Below the pieces are notes generated by a model. That model was given only the letters and a program-made list of their open reading frames with translations, did no database searches and was not told where the DNA came from. A DNA stretch of 64,000 bases from Phocoena phocoena (taxonomy: Eukaryota; Chordata; Mammalia; Artiodactyla; Phocoenidae), in NCBI RefSeq assembly GCF_963924675.1, contig NC_089236.1, positions 44,920,500-44,984,499 of the forward strand, in the 5' to 3' direction. Position numbers and translations under genes: made by a program. Shown one piece after another: positions 47,022-59,445 of the stretch (positions within the stretch are counted from its first letter, which is position 1; every line of letters begins with the position of its first letter).

Positions 47022-48401
47022 GAACGCAAGGGGACTTTCTTCTGGAGGCACGGTGACTTCAGGCAGGAGGTCCTAGATGGAATGCGAGGTCGAGTGTCCT
47101 CTCAGTGCAGCTCAGACTATGGCAAGGAGTAAGACCTCAAGGCCTGTGAGACGTGCCAAAATTCTGTTCGTGAACGTGTGGGTATGATGGGGAAATTAAG
47201 CTGCTTCGGTGGAGACTGCTGTGCGTTTCACTACCCTCGGCGTAGAGAGAGTGGCTCCAAAGGGCTACGGGGCTGGATGTTGCTTAGGAGACCTAAGGGG
47301 TCCTGGGGTTAGTCTGTGTTCCAGCAGGGAACAGGGAGCCCACGCGATTTTCCTAGGTGTCCGGAAAACTCTACTGCCATAAAAGATATGCAGAGCAGAG
47401 GCTACGGCCTCATGGAAAGTGCTGCACGCCTCCGTTTCTGCAGGGCAAGTCCGGCCTTAACCTACAGGCATGTGCTCACACTGAGTGTCCCGTTAGCGAC
47501 ACAGCTTTGAAAGATGCTGACTTTCTCCTCGAGCTGAGTGACTTCAGGTACGAGGTCCGCGAAGTATGCAAAGCAGAGTGTTTTCTCTTGGCAGCTCACA
47601 CAAGGGCGGCAACCGGTATTTCCTGGGCGCTTCGGACACACCAGAAATCGTGTCCTGAAGCTGTTTGAGGGCTCTGGAAATAGAGTTCTCCTCAAGGAAC
47701 GCGCAGTGTGTTGCCCATCACTCGGCACGCACGCAGGGCATCGGAGGGGAAGACCACTGGGCCTCGATGTTGCTCAGCTGGTCCACCGGGGTCTGGAGAT
47801 ACTCAAGGACAATGGAGGAAAATGGATGCAAACCAGAGGGGCCTACGAGTCCTCAGAAGGGTACTTCCCTGAAAGTAAAGGCGAAGAGCTACTAAGAACT
47901 CGTGGAAACAGCTGCATGCCTCCCTATCTGCCCGGCTACTCAGGGCCTAACCTGGAGGCAAGTTCTCACGTTGAGTTTCTTTTGACTTCTAGAGCTTGTC
48001 AGGCTGACCACCACGGCGGCCATGGAAGCACCTGGTTTAGACCGACCAAACTCAGTTTGTTCCCAGAAGCATTCCTACAGGGTTCCCAGGCCTGTCAACA
48101 GCAGGGATTTCAGATAGCTTCAACGCACCGTGAATGCAGCCTTCCAAATTGGAAAGCGAGGATGTTTAAATCAGGCCCCCGATTTCATGCGCAAACGCAG
48201 CATACATTGCTGTTGTTTCTAACAAGTCAAAAGAGACACATGGCCCCTTGTGTTTGCTTGCCTGAATCAGCTTCTCGAAGCAGGGGGTTGTGCATCAAGT
48301 GGACTGCCTCAACCAAGGAACAACCTAGCTACTCCTCCTGGGCCTGTGGCTATTCAGAAGCCTGCATTGCCACAGCAAGAAGCGGACTGAAATTGCAGTA
48401 A
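47022..48401. repeat. Satellite unit 35, hybrid R/D (1380 bp)
   Basis: R front (ggtcgagtgtcc, cagactatggcaaggag, gtatgatg, tttcactacc, gagttctcc, ctatctgcc) with private cagcaggg, shared with unit 37. The last third is D (ccaaactcagtttgtt, cagatagc, caacctag). Private: ctcaaggac and tttcttttgac. It pairs with unit 37 at +2,760. Confidence 0.93.
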
Positions 48402-49781
48402 GAACGCAAGGGGACTTTCTTCTGGAGGCACGCTGACTTCAGGCAGGAGGTCCTAGATGGAATGCGAGGCCGAGGGTGCTCTCAGTGCAGGTCAGACTAG
48501 GGCAAGGCGTAAGACCTCAAGGCCTGTGAGACGTGCCAAAATTCTGTTCGTGAACGTGTGGGTGTGATGGGGAAATTAAGCTGCTTCGGTGGAGACTGCT
48601 GTGCGTTTCCCTACCCTCGGCGTAGAGAGAGTGGCTCCAAAGGGCTACGGGGCTGGATGTTGCTTAGGAGACCTAAGGGGTCCTGGGGTTAGTCTGTTTT
48701 CCAGCCGGGAACAGGGAGCCCACGCGATTTTCCTAGGTGTCCGGAAAACTCTACTGCCATCAAAGATATGCAGAGCAGAGGCTACGGCCTCATGGAAAGT
48801 GCTGCACGCCTCCGTTTCTGCAGGGCAAGTCCGGCCTTAACCTACAGGCATGTGCTCACACTGAGTGTCCCGTTAGCGACACAGCTTTGAAAGATGCTGA
48901 CTTTCTCCTCGAGCTGAGTGACTTCAGGTACGAGGTCCGCGAAGTATGCAAAGCAGAGTGTTTTCTCTTGGCAGCTCACACAAGGGAGGCAACCGGTATT
49001 TCCTGGGCGCTTCGGACACACCAGAAATCGTGTCCTGAAGCTGTTTGAGGGCTCTGGAAATAGAGCTCTCCTCAAGGAACGCGCAGTGTGTTGCCCATCA
49101 CTCGGCATGCACGCAGGGCATCGGACGGGAAGACCACTGGGCCTCGATGTTGCTCAGCTGGTCCACCGGGGTCTGGAGATACTCACTGACAATGGAGGAA
49201 AATGGATGCAAACCAGAGGGGCCTACGAGTCCTCAGAAGGGTACTTCCCTGAAAGTAAAGGCGAAGAGCTACTAAGAACTCGTGGAAACAGCTGCATGCC
49301 TCCCTTTCTGCCCGGCTACTCAGGGCCTAACCTGGAGGCAAGTTCTCACGTTGAGTTTCTCTTGACTTCTAGAGCTTGTCAGGCTGACCACTACGGCGTC
49401 CATGGAAGCACCTGGTTTAGACCGAGCAAACTCATTTTCTTCCCAGAAGCATTCCTACAGGGTTCCCAGGCCTGTCAACAGCAGGGATTTCAGGTAGCTC
49501 CAACGCACCGTGAATGCAGCCTTCCAAATTGGAAAGCGAGGATGTTTAAATCAGGCCCCCGATTTCATGCGCAAACGCAGCATACATTGCTGTTGTTTCT
49601 AACAAGTCAAAAGAGACACATGGCCCCTTGTGTTTGCTTGCCTGAATCAGCTTCTGGAAGCAGGGGTTTGTGCATCAAGTGGACTGCCTCAACCAAGGAA
49701 CGCCCTAGCTACTCCTCTGGGGCCTGTGGCTATTCAGAAGCCTGCATTGCCACCACAAGAAGCGGAATGAAATTGCAGTAA
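48402..49781. repeat. Satellite unit 36, hybrid E/V (1380 bp)
   Basis: E front (gcacgctg, gttttccagc, ccatcaaag, gggaggca, cggacggg) with ggcatgcac. The later part is V-like (ccactacggcgtcc, cattttc, gctccaacg). Private: cttctggaag, ccacaagaag, gcggaatg, and gtaacaacg across the unit boundary. Confidence 0.92.
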
Positions 49782-51161
49782 CAACGCAAGGGGACTTTCT
49801 TCTGGAGGCACGGTGACTTCAGGCAGGAGGTCCTAGATGGAATGCGAGGTCGAGTGTCCTCTCAGTGCAGCTCAGACTATGGCAAGGAGTAAGACCTCAA
49901 GGCCTGTGAGACGTGCCAAAATTCTGTTCGTGAACGTGTGGGTATGATGGGGAAATTAAGCTGCTTCGGTGGAGACTGCTGTGCGTTTCACTACCCTCGG
50001 CGTAGACAGAGTGGCTCCAAAGGGCTACGGGGCTGGATGTTGCTTAGGAGACCTAAGGGGTCCTGGGGTTAGTCTGTGTTCCAGCAGGGAACAGGGAGCC
50101 CACGCGATTTTCCTAGGTGTCCGGAAAACTCTACTGCCATAAAAGATATGCAGAGCAGAGGCTACGGCCTCATGGAAAGTGCTGCACGCCTCCGTTTCTG
50201 CAGGGCAAGTCCGGCCTTAACCTACAGGCATGTGCTCACACTGAGTGTCCCGTTAGCGACACAGCTTTGAAAGATGCTGACTTTCTCCTCGAGCTGAGTG
50301 ACTTCAGGTACGAGGTCCGCGAAGTATGCAAAGCAGAGTGTTTTCTCTTGGCAGCTCACACAAGGGCGGCAACCGGTATTTCCTGGGCGCTTCGGACACA
50401 CCAGAAATCGTGTCCTGAAGCTGTTTGAGGGCTCTGGAAATAGAGTTCTCCTCAAGGAACGCGCAGTGTGTTGCCCATCACTCGGCACGCACGCAGGGCA
50501 TCGGAGGGGAAGACCACTGGGCCTCGATGTTGCTCAGCTGGTCCACCGGGGTCTGGAGATACTCACTGACAATGGAGGAAAATGGATGCAAACCAGAGGG
50601 GCCTACGAGTCCTCAGAAGGGTACTTCCCTGAAAGTAAAGGCGAAGAGCTACTAAGAACTCGTGGAAACAGCTGCATGCCTCCCTATCTGCCCGGCTACT
50701 CAGGGCCTAACCTGGAGGCAAGTTCTCACGTTGAGTTTCTCTTGACTTCTAGAGCTTGTCAGGCTGACCACCACGGCGGCCATGGAAGCACCTGGTTTAG
50801 ACCGACCAAACTCAGTTTGTTCCCAGAAGCATTCCTACAGGGTTCCCAGGCCTGTCAACAGCAGGGATTTCAGATAGCTTCAACGCACCGTGAATGCAGC
50901 CTTCCAAATTGGAAAGCGAGGATGTTTAAATCAGGCCCCCGATTTCATGCGCAAACGCAGCATACATTGCTGTTGTTTCTAACAAGTCAAAAGAGACACA
51001 TGGCCCCTTGTGTTTGCTTGCCTGAATCAGCTTCTCGAAGCAGGGGGTTGTGCATCAAGTGGACTGCCTCAACCAAGGAACAACCTAGCTACTCCTCCTG
51101 GGCCTGTGGCTATTCAGAAGCCTGCATTGCCACAGCAAGAAGCGGACTGAAATTGCAGTAA
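49782..51161. repeat. Satellite unit 37, hybrid R/D (1380 bp)
   Basis: Repeats unit 35 at +2,760 bp with the same R-to-D composition, but lacks ctcaaggac and tttcttttgac. Private: cgtagacag. The switch of family therefore predates the duplication of the 35-36 dimer. Confidence 0.94.
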
Positions 51162-52543
51162 GAACGCAAGGGGACTTTCTTCTGGAGGCACGCTGACTTC
51201 AGGCAGGAGGTCCTAGATGGAATGCGAGGCCGAGGGTGCTCTCAGTGCAGGTCAGACTAGGGCAAGGCGTAAGACCTCAAGGCCTGTCTAGACGTGCCAA
51301 AATTCTGTTCCTGAACGTGTGGGTGTGATGGGGAAATTAAGCTGCTTCGGTGGAGACTGCTGTGCGTTTCCCTACCCTCGGCGTAGAGAGAGTTGGTTCC
51401 AAAGGGCTACGGGGCTGGATGTTGCTTAGTAGACCTAGGGGGTACTACGGTTAGTCTGTGTTCCAGCTTGAACCAGGGAGCCCACGCGATTTTCCTAGGT
51501 GTCCGGAAAACTCTACTGCCATAAAAGATATGCAGAGCAGAGGCTACAGCCTCATGGAAAGTGCTGCACACCTCCGTTTCTGCAGGGCAAGTCCGGCCTT
51601 AACCTACAGGCATGTGCTCACTCTGAGTGTCCCGTTAGCGACACAGCTTTGAAAGATGCTGACTTTCTCCTCGAGCTGAGTGACTTCAGGTACGAGGTCC
51701 GCGAAGTATGCAAAGCAGAGTGTTTTCTCTTGGCAGCTCACACAAGGGAGGCAACCGGTATTTCCTGGGCGCTTCGGACACACCAGAAATCGTGTCCTGA
51801 AGCTGTTTGAGGGCTCTGGAAATAGAGCTCTCCTCAAGGAACGCGCAGTGTGTTGCCCATCACTCGGCATGCACGCAGGGCATCGGACGGGAAGACCACT
51901 GGGCCTCGATGTTGCTCAGCTGGTCCACCGGGGTCTGGAGATACTCACTGACAATGGAGGAAAATGGATGCAAACCAGAGGGGCCTACGAGTCCTCAGAA
52001 GGGTACTTCCCTGAAAGTAAAGGCGAAGAGCTACTAAGAACTCGTGGAAACAGCTGCATGCCTCCCTTTCTGCCCGGCTACTCAGGGCCTAACCTGGAGG
52101 CAAGTTCTCACGTTGAGTTTCTCTTGACTTCTAGAGCTTGTCAGGCTGACCACTACGGCGTCCATGGAAGCACCTGGTTTAGACCGAGCAAACTCATTTT
52201 CTTCCCAGAAGCATTCCTACAGGGTTCCCAGGCCTGTCAACAGCAGGGATTTCAGGTAGCTCCAACGCACCGTGAATGCAGCCTTCCAAATTGGAAAGCG
52301 AGGATGTTTAAATCAGGCCCCCGATTTCATGCGCAAACGCAGCATACATTGCTGTTGTTTCTAACAAGTCAAAAGAGACACATGGCCCCTTGTGTTTGCT
52401 TGCCTGAATCAGCTTCTCGAAGCAGGGGTTTGTGCATCAAGTGGACTGCCTCAACAAAGGAACAACCTAGCTACTCCTCCTGGGCCTGTGGCTATTCAGA
52501 AGCCTGCATTGCCACAGCAAGAAGCGGACTGAAATTGCAGTAA
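51162..52543. repeat. Satellite unit 38, hybrid L/E/V with D tail (1382 bp)
   Basis: It has an extra base in ctgtctagacg near the start, then the L leader patch (51392-51474) and an L front up to 51622. An E/V body identical in type to unit 36 follows from 51718 (gggaggca, ggcatgcac, cggacggg, ccactacggcgtcc). It ends with a D tail (caacaaagg, caacctag). It is the most mosaic monomer of the window. Confidence 0.92.
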
Positions 52544-53925
52544 GAACGCAAGGGGACTTTCTTCTGGAGGCACGCTGACTTCAGGCAGGAGGTCCTAGAT
52601 GGAATGCGAGGCCGAGGGTGCTCTCAGTGCAGGTCAGACTAGGGCAAGGCGTAAGACCTCAAGGCCTGTCTAGACGTGCCAAAATTCTGTTCCTGAACGT
52701 GTGGGTGTGATGGGGAAATTAAGCTGCTTCGGTGGAGACTGCTGTGCGTTTCCCTACCCTCGGCGTAGAGAGAGTTGGTTCCAAAGGGCTACGGGGCTGG
52801 ATGTTGCTTAGTAGACCTAGGGGGTACTACGGTTAGTCTGTGTTCCAGCTTGAACCAGGGAGCCCACGCGATTTTCCTAGGTGTCCGGAAAACTCTACTG
52901 CCATAAAAGATATGCAGAGCAGAGGCTACAGCCTCATGGAAAGTGCTGCACACCTCCGTTTCTGCAGGGCAAGTCCGGCCTTAACCTACAGGCATGTGCT
53001 CACTCTGAGTGTCCCGTTAGCGACACAGCTTTGAAAGATGCTGACTTTCTCCTCGAGCTGAGTGACTTCAGGTACGAGGTCCGCGAAGTATGCAAAGCAC
53101 AGTGTTTTTTCTTGGCAGCTCACACAAGGGCGGCAACCGGTATTTCCTGGGCGCTTCGGACACACCAGAAATCGTGTCCTGAAGCTGTTTGAGGGCTCTG
53201 GAAATAGAGCTCTCCTCAAGGAACGCGCAGTGTGTTGCCCATCACTCGGCACGCACGCAGGGCATCGGAGGGGAAGACGACTGGGCCTCGATGTTGCTCA
53301 GCTGGTCCACCGGGGTCTGGAGATACTCACTGACAATGGAGGAAAATGGATGCAAACCAGAGGGGCCTACGAGTCCTCAGAAGGGTACTTCCCTGAAAGT
53401 AAAGGCGAAGAGCTACTAAGAACTCGTGGAAACAGCTGCATGCCTCCCTTTCTGCCCGGCTACTCAGGGCCTAACCTGGAGGCAAGTTCTCACGTTGAGT
53501 TTCTCTTGACTTCTAGAGCTTGTCAGGCTGACCACCACGGCGGCCATGGAAGCACCTGGTTTAGACCGAGCAAATTCAGTTTCTTCCCAGAAGCATTCCT
53601 ACAGGGTTCCCAGGCCTGTCAACAGCAGGGATTTCAGGTAGCATCAACGCACCGTGAATGCAGCCTTCCAAATTGGAAAGCGAAGATGTTTAAATCAGGC
53701 CCCCGATTTCATGCGCAAACGCAGCATACATTGCTGTTGTTTCTAACAAGTCAAAAGAGACACATGGCCCCTTGTGTTTGCTTGCCTGAATCAGCTTCTC
53801 GAAGCAAGGGTTTGTGCATCAAGTGGACTGCCTCAACCAAGGAACGCCCTAGCTACTCCTCTGGGGCCTGTTGCTATTCAGAAGCCTGCATTGCCACCGC
53901 AAGAAGCGGACTGAAATTGCAGTAA
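52544..53925. repeat. Satellite unit 39, family L (1382 bp)
   Basis: Shares the extra base in ctgtctagacg and also ttcctgaacg with unit 38, so their starts were duplicated together. Leader patch 52774-52856, standard L body. Private gcgaagatg, then gcaagggtttg and the ctgttgct tail. The open frame is intact. Confidence 0.94.
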
Positions 53926-55305
53926 GAACACAAGGGGACTTTCTTCTGGAGGCACGGTGACTTCAGGCAGGAGGTCCTAGATGGAATGCGAGGGCGAGTG
54001 AGCTCTCAGTGCAGGTCAGACTAGGGCAAGGCGTAAGACCTCAAGGCCTGTGAGATGTGCAAAAATTCTGTTCATGAACGTGTGGGTGTGATGGGGAAAT
54101 TAAGCTGCTTCGGTGGAGACTGCTGTGCGTTTCCCTACCCTCGGCGTAGAGAGAGTGGCTCCAAAGGGCTACGGGGCTGGATGTTGCTTAGGAGACCTAA
54201 GGGGTCCTGGGGTTAGTCTGTGTTCCAGCCGGGAACAGGGAGCCCACGCGATTTTCCTAGGTGTCCGGAAAACTCTACTGCCATAAAAGATATGCAGAGC
54301 AGAGGCTCCGGCCTCATGGAAAGTGCTGCACGCCTCCGTTTCTGCAGGGCAAGTCCGGCCTTAACCTACAGGCATGTGCTCACACTGAGTGTCCCGTTAG
54401 CGACACAGCTTTGAAAGATGCTGACTTTCTCCTCGAGCTGAGTGACTTCAGGTACGAGGTCCGCGAAGTATGCAAAGCAGAGTGTTTTCTCTTGGCAGCT
54501 CACACAAGGGCGGCAACCGGTATTTCCTGGGCGCTTCGGACACACCAGAAATCGTGTCCTGAAGCTGTTTGAGGGCTCTGGAAATAGAGCTCTCCTCAAG
54601 GAACGCGCAGTGTGTTGCCCATCACTCGGCACGCACGCAGGGCATCGGAGGGGAAGACCACTGGGCCTCGATGTTGCTCAGCTGGTCCACCGGGGTCTGG
54701 AGATACTCACTGACAATGGAGGAAAATGGATGCAAACCAGAGGGGCCTACGAGTCCTCAGAAGGGTACTTCCCTGAAAGTAAAGGCGAAGAGCTACTAAG
54801 AACTCGTGGAAACAGCTGCATGCCTCCCTTTCTGCCCGGCTACTCAGGGCCTAACCTGGAGGCAAGTTCTCACGTTGAGTTTCTCTTGACTTCTAGAGCT
54901 TGTCAGGCTGACCACCACGGCGGCCATGGAAGTACCTGGTTTAGACCGAGCAAACTCAGTTTCTTCCCAGAAGCATTCCTACAGGCTTCCCAGGCCTGTC
55001 AACAGCAGGGATTTCAGGTAGCTTCAACGCACCTTGAATGCAGCCTTCCAAATTGGAAAGGGAGGATGTTTAAATCAGGCCCCCGATTTCATGCGCAAAC
55101 ACAGCATACATTGCTGTTGTTTCTAATAAGTCAAAAGAGACACATGGCCCCTTGTGTTTGCTTGCCTGAATCAGCTTCTCGAAGCAGGGGGTTGTGCATC
55201 AAGTGGACTACCTCAACTAAGGAACGCCCTAGCTACTCCTCTGGGGCCTGTAGCTATTCAGAAGCCTGCATTGCCACCGCAAGAAGCGGACTGAAATTGC
55301 AGTAA
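53926..55305. repeat. Satellite unit 40, hybrid S/E (1380 bp)
   Basis: S front (aacacaagg, ggctccgg) through aaaggcg at 54785. E from agtacctgg at 54933 onward (caggcttcc, caccttgaatg, ctaataag, actacctcaac). Private: gcgagtgagc, gagatgtgc, ctgtagct. It shares gtgcaaaaattc with unit 41. Confidence 0.92.
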
Positions 55306-56685
55306 GAACGCAAGGGGACTTTCTTCTGGAGGCACGGTGACTTCAGGCAGGAGGTCCTAGGTGGAATGCGAGGCCGAGGGTGCTCTCAGTGCAGCTCAGA
55401 CTAGGGCAAGGCGTAAGACCTCAAGGCCTGTGAGACGTGCAAAAATTCTGTTCATGAACGTGTGGGTGTGATGGGGAAATTAAGCTGCTTCGGTGGAGAC
55501 TGCTGTGCGTTTCCCTACCCTCGGCGTAGAGAGAGTGGCTCCAAAGGGCTACGGGGCTGGATGTTGCTTAGGAGACCTAAGGGGTCCTGGGGTTAGTCTG
55601 TGTTCCAGCCGGGAACAGGGACCCCACGCGATTTTCCTAGGTGTCCGGAAAACTCTACTGCCATAAAAGATATGCAGAGCAGAGGCTCCGGCCTCATGGA
55701 AAGTGCTGCACGCCTCCGTTTCTGCAGGGCAAGTCCGGCCTTAACCTACAGGCATGTGCTCACACTGAGTGTCCCGTTAGCGACACAGCTTTGAAAGATG
55801 CTGACTTTCTCCTCGAGCTGAGTGACTTCAGGTACGAGGTCCGCGAAGTATGCAAAGCAGAGTGTTTTCTCTTGGCAGCTCACACAAGGGCGGCAACCGG
55901 TATTTCCTGGGCGCTTCGGACACACCAGAAATCGTGTCCTGAAGCTGTTTGAGGGCTCTGGAAATAGAGCTCTCCTCAAGGAACGCGCAGTGTGTTGCCC
56001 ATCACTCGGCACGCACGCAGGGCATCGGAGGGGAAGACCACTGGGCCTCGATGTTGCTCAGCTGGTCCACCGGGGTCTGGAGATACTCACTGACAATGGA
56101 GGAAAATGGATGCAAACCAGAGGGGCCTACGAGTCCTCAGAAGGGTACTTCCCTGAAAGTAAAGGCGAAGAGCTACTAAGAACTCGTGGAAACAGCTGCA
56201 TGCCTCCCTTTCTGCCCGGCTACTCAGGGCCTAACCTGGAGGCAAGTTCTCACGTTGAGTTTCTCTTGACTTCTAGAGCTTGTCAGGCTGACCACCACGG
56301 CGGCCATGGAAGCACCTGGTTTAGACCGAGCAAACTCAGTTTCTTCCCAGAAGCATTCCTACAGGGTTCCCAGGCCTGTCAACAGCAGGGATTTCAGGTA
56401 GCTTCAACGCACCGTGAATGCAGCCTTCCAAATTGGAAAGCGAGGATGTTTAAATCAGGCCCCCGATTTCATGCGCAAACGCAGCATACATTGCTGTTGT
56501 TTCTAACAAGTCAAAAGAGGCACATGGCCCCTTGTGTTTGCTTGCCTGAATCAGCTTCTCGAAGCAGGGGTTTGTGCATCAAGTGGACTGCCTCAACCAA
56601 GGAACGCCCTAGCTACTCTTCTGGGGCCTGTGGCTATTCAGAAGCCTGCATTGCCACCGCAAGAAGCGGACTGAAATTGCAGTAA
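55306..56685. repeat. Satellite unit 41, family S (1380 bp)
   Basis: Body as unit 33 (ggctccgg, gaggcac, actcttctgg), 11,044 bp away. The leader is V-like (cctaggtgg, cagctcag), with gtgcaaaaattc as in unit 40 and gggacccc. The open frame is intact. Confidence 0.93.
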
Positions 56686-58065
56686 GAACGCAAGGGGACT
56701 TTCTTCTGGAGGCACGGTGACTTCAGGCAGGAGGTCCTAGGTGGAATGCGAGGCCGAGGGTGCTCTCAGTGCAGGTCAGACTAGGGCAAGGCGTAAGACC
56801 TCAAGGCCTGTGAGACGTGCCAAAATTCTGTTCGTGAACGTGTGGGTGTGATGGGGAAATTAAGCTGCTTCGGTGGAGACTGCTGTGCGTTTCCCTACCC
56901 TCGGCGTAGAGAGAGTGGCTCCAAAGGGCTACGGGGCTGGATGTTGCTTAGGAGACCTAAGGGGTCCTGGGATTAGTCTGTGTTCCAGCCGGGAACAGGG
57001 AGCCCACGCGATTTTCCTACGTGTCCGGAAAACTCTACTGCCATAAAAGATATGCAGAGCAGAGGCTACGGCCTCATGGAAAGTGCTGCACGCCTCCGTT
57101 TCTGCAGGGCAAGTCCGGCCTTAACCTACAGGCATGTGCTCACACTGAGTGTCCCATTAGCGACACAGCTTTGAAAGATGCTGACTTTCTCCTCGAGCTG
57201 AGTGACTTCAGGTACGAGGTCCGCGAAGTATGCAAAGCAGAGTGTTTTCTCTTGGCAGCTCACACAAGGGCGGCAACCGGTATTTCCTGGGCTCTTCGGA
57301 CACACCAGAAATCGTGTCCTGAAGCTGTTTGAGGGCACTGGAAATAGAGCTCTCCTCAAGGAACGCGCAGTGTGTTGCCCATCACTCGGCAGGCACGCAG
57401 GGCATCGGAGGGGAAGACCACTGGGACTCGATGTTGCTCAGCTGGTCCACCGGGGTCTGGAGATACTCACTGACAATGGAGGAAAATGGATGCAAACCAG
57501 AGGGGCCTACGAGTCCTCAGAAGGGTACTTCCCTGAAAGTAAAGGCGAAGAGCTACTAAGAACTCGTGGAAACAGCTGCATGCCTCCCTTTCTGCCCGGC
57601 TACTCAGTGCCTAACCTGGAGGCAAGTTCTCACGTTGAGTTTCTCTTGACTTCTAGAGCTTGTCAGGCTGACCACCACGGCGGCCACGGAAGCACCTGGT
57701 TTAGACCGAGCAAACTCAGTTTCTTCCCAGAAGCATTCCTACAGGGTTCCCAGGCCTGTCAACAGCAGGGATTTCAGGTAGCTTCAACGCACCGTGAATG
57801 CAGCCTTCCAAATTGGAAAGCGAGGATGTTTAAATCAGGCCCCCGATTTCATGCGCAAACGCAGCATACATTGCTGTTGTTTCTAACAAGTCAAAAGAGA
57901 CACATGGCCCCTTGTGTTTGCTTGCCTGAATCAGCTTCTCGAAGCAGGGGTTTGTGCATCAAGTGGACTGCCTCAACCAAGGAACGCCCTAGCTACTCCT
58001 CTGGGGCCTGTGGCTATTCAGAAGCCTGCATTGCCACCGCAAGAAGCGGACTGAAATTGCAGTAA
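56686..58065. repeat. Satellite unit 42, hybrid V/A (1380 bp)
   Basis: V front as unit 34 (gggattag, tcctacgtg, gggctcttcgg, gggcactgg, ggcaggcac, gggactcg at 57426). Then A-like from cagtgcctaac at 57608 (ggccacgg). The family R step is skipped, as in a one-unit deletion. The open frame is intact here, unlike in unit 34. Confidence 0.91.
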
Positions 58066-59445
58066 GAACGCAAGGGGACTTTCTTCTGGAGGCACGGTGA
58101 CTTCAGGCAGGAGGTCCTAGATGGAATGCGAGGGCGAGGGTGCTCTCAGTGCAGGTCAGACTAGGGCAAGGCGTAAGACCTCAAGGCCTGTGAGACGTGC
58201 CAAAATTCTGTTCATGAACGTGTGGGTGTGATGGGGAAATTAAGCTGCTTCGGTGGAGACTGCTGTGCGTTTCCCTACCCTTGGCATAGAGAGAGTGGCT
58301 CCAAAGGGCTACGGGGCTGGATGTTGCTTAGGAGACCTAAGGGGTCCTGGGGTTCGTCTGTGTTCCAGCCGGGAACAGGGAGCCCACGCGATTTTCCTAG
58401 GTGTCCGGAAAACTCTACTGCCATAAAAGATATGCAGAGCAGAGGCTACGGCCTCTAGGAAAGTGCTGCACGCCTGCGTTTCTGCAGGGCAAGTCCGGCC
58501 TTAACCTACAGGCATGTGCTCACACTGAGTGTCCCGTTAGCGACACAGCTTTGAAAGATGCTGACTTTCTCCTCGAGCTGAGTGACTTCAGGTACGAGGT
58601 CCACGAATTATGCAAAGCAGAGTGTTTTCTCTTGGCAGCTCACACAAGGGCGGCAACCGGTATATCCTGGGCGCTTCGGACACACCAGAAATCGTGTCCT
58701 GAAGCTGTTTGAGGGCTCTGGAAATAGAGCTCTCCTCAAGGAACGCGCAGTGTGTTGCCCATCACTCGGCACGCACGCAGGGCATCGGACGGGAAGACCA
58801 CTGGGCCTCGATGTTGCTCAGCTGGTCCACCGGGTTCTGGAGATACTCACTGACAATGGAGGAAAATGGATGCAAACCAGAGGGGCCTACGAGTCCTCAG
58901 AAGGGTACTTCCCTGAAAGTAAATGCGAAGAGCTACTAAGAACTCGTGGAAACAGCTGCATGCCTCCCTATCTGCCCGGCTACTCAGGGCCTAACCTGGA
59001 GGCAAGTTCTCACGTTGAGTTTCTCTTGACTTCTAGAGCTTGTCAGGCTGACCACCACGGCGGCCATGGAAGTACCTGGTTTAGACCGAGCAAACTCAGT
59101 TTCTTCCCAGAAGCATTCCTACAGGCTTCCCAGGCCTGTCAACAGCAGGGATTTCAGGTAGCTTCAACGCACCTTGAATGCAGCCTTCCAAATTGGAAAG
59201 GGAGGATGTTTAAATCAGGCCCCCGATTTCATGCGCAAACACAGCATACATTGCTGTTGTTTTTAATAAGTCAAAAGAGACACATGGCCCCTTGTGTTTG
59301 CTTGCCTGAATCAGCTTCTCGAAGCAGGGGGTTGTGCATCAAGTGGACTACCTCAACTAAGGAACGCCCTAGCTACTCCTCTGGGGCCTGTGGCTATTCA
59401 GAAGCCTGCATTGCCACAGCAAGAAGCGGACTGAAATTGCAGTAA
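58066..59445. repeat. Satellite unit 43, hybrid D/E (1380 bp)
   Basis: D-like leader (gcctgcgt) and E body (cggacggg, aaatgcg, agtacctgg, caggcttcc, caccttgaatg). It has the most private bases of any unit: ccttggcatag, ggttcgtctg, gcctctagg, ccacgaattatg, tatatcc, cgggttctgg, tttttaataag. It is probably one of the older or less often converted copies. Confidence 0.9.
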
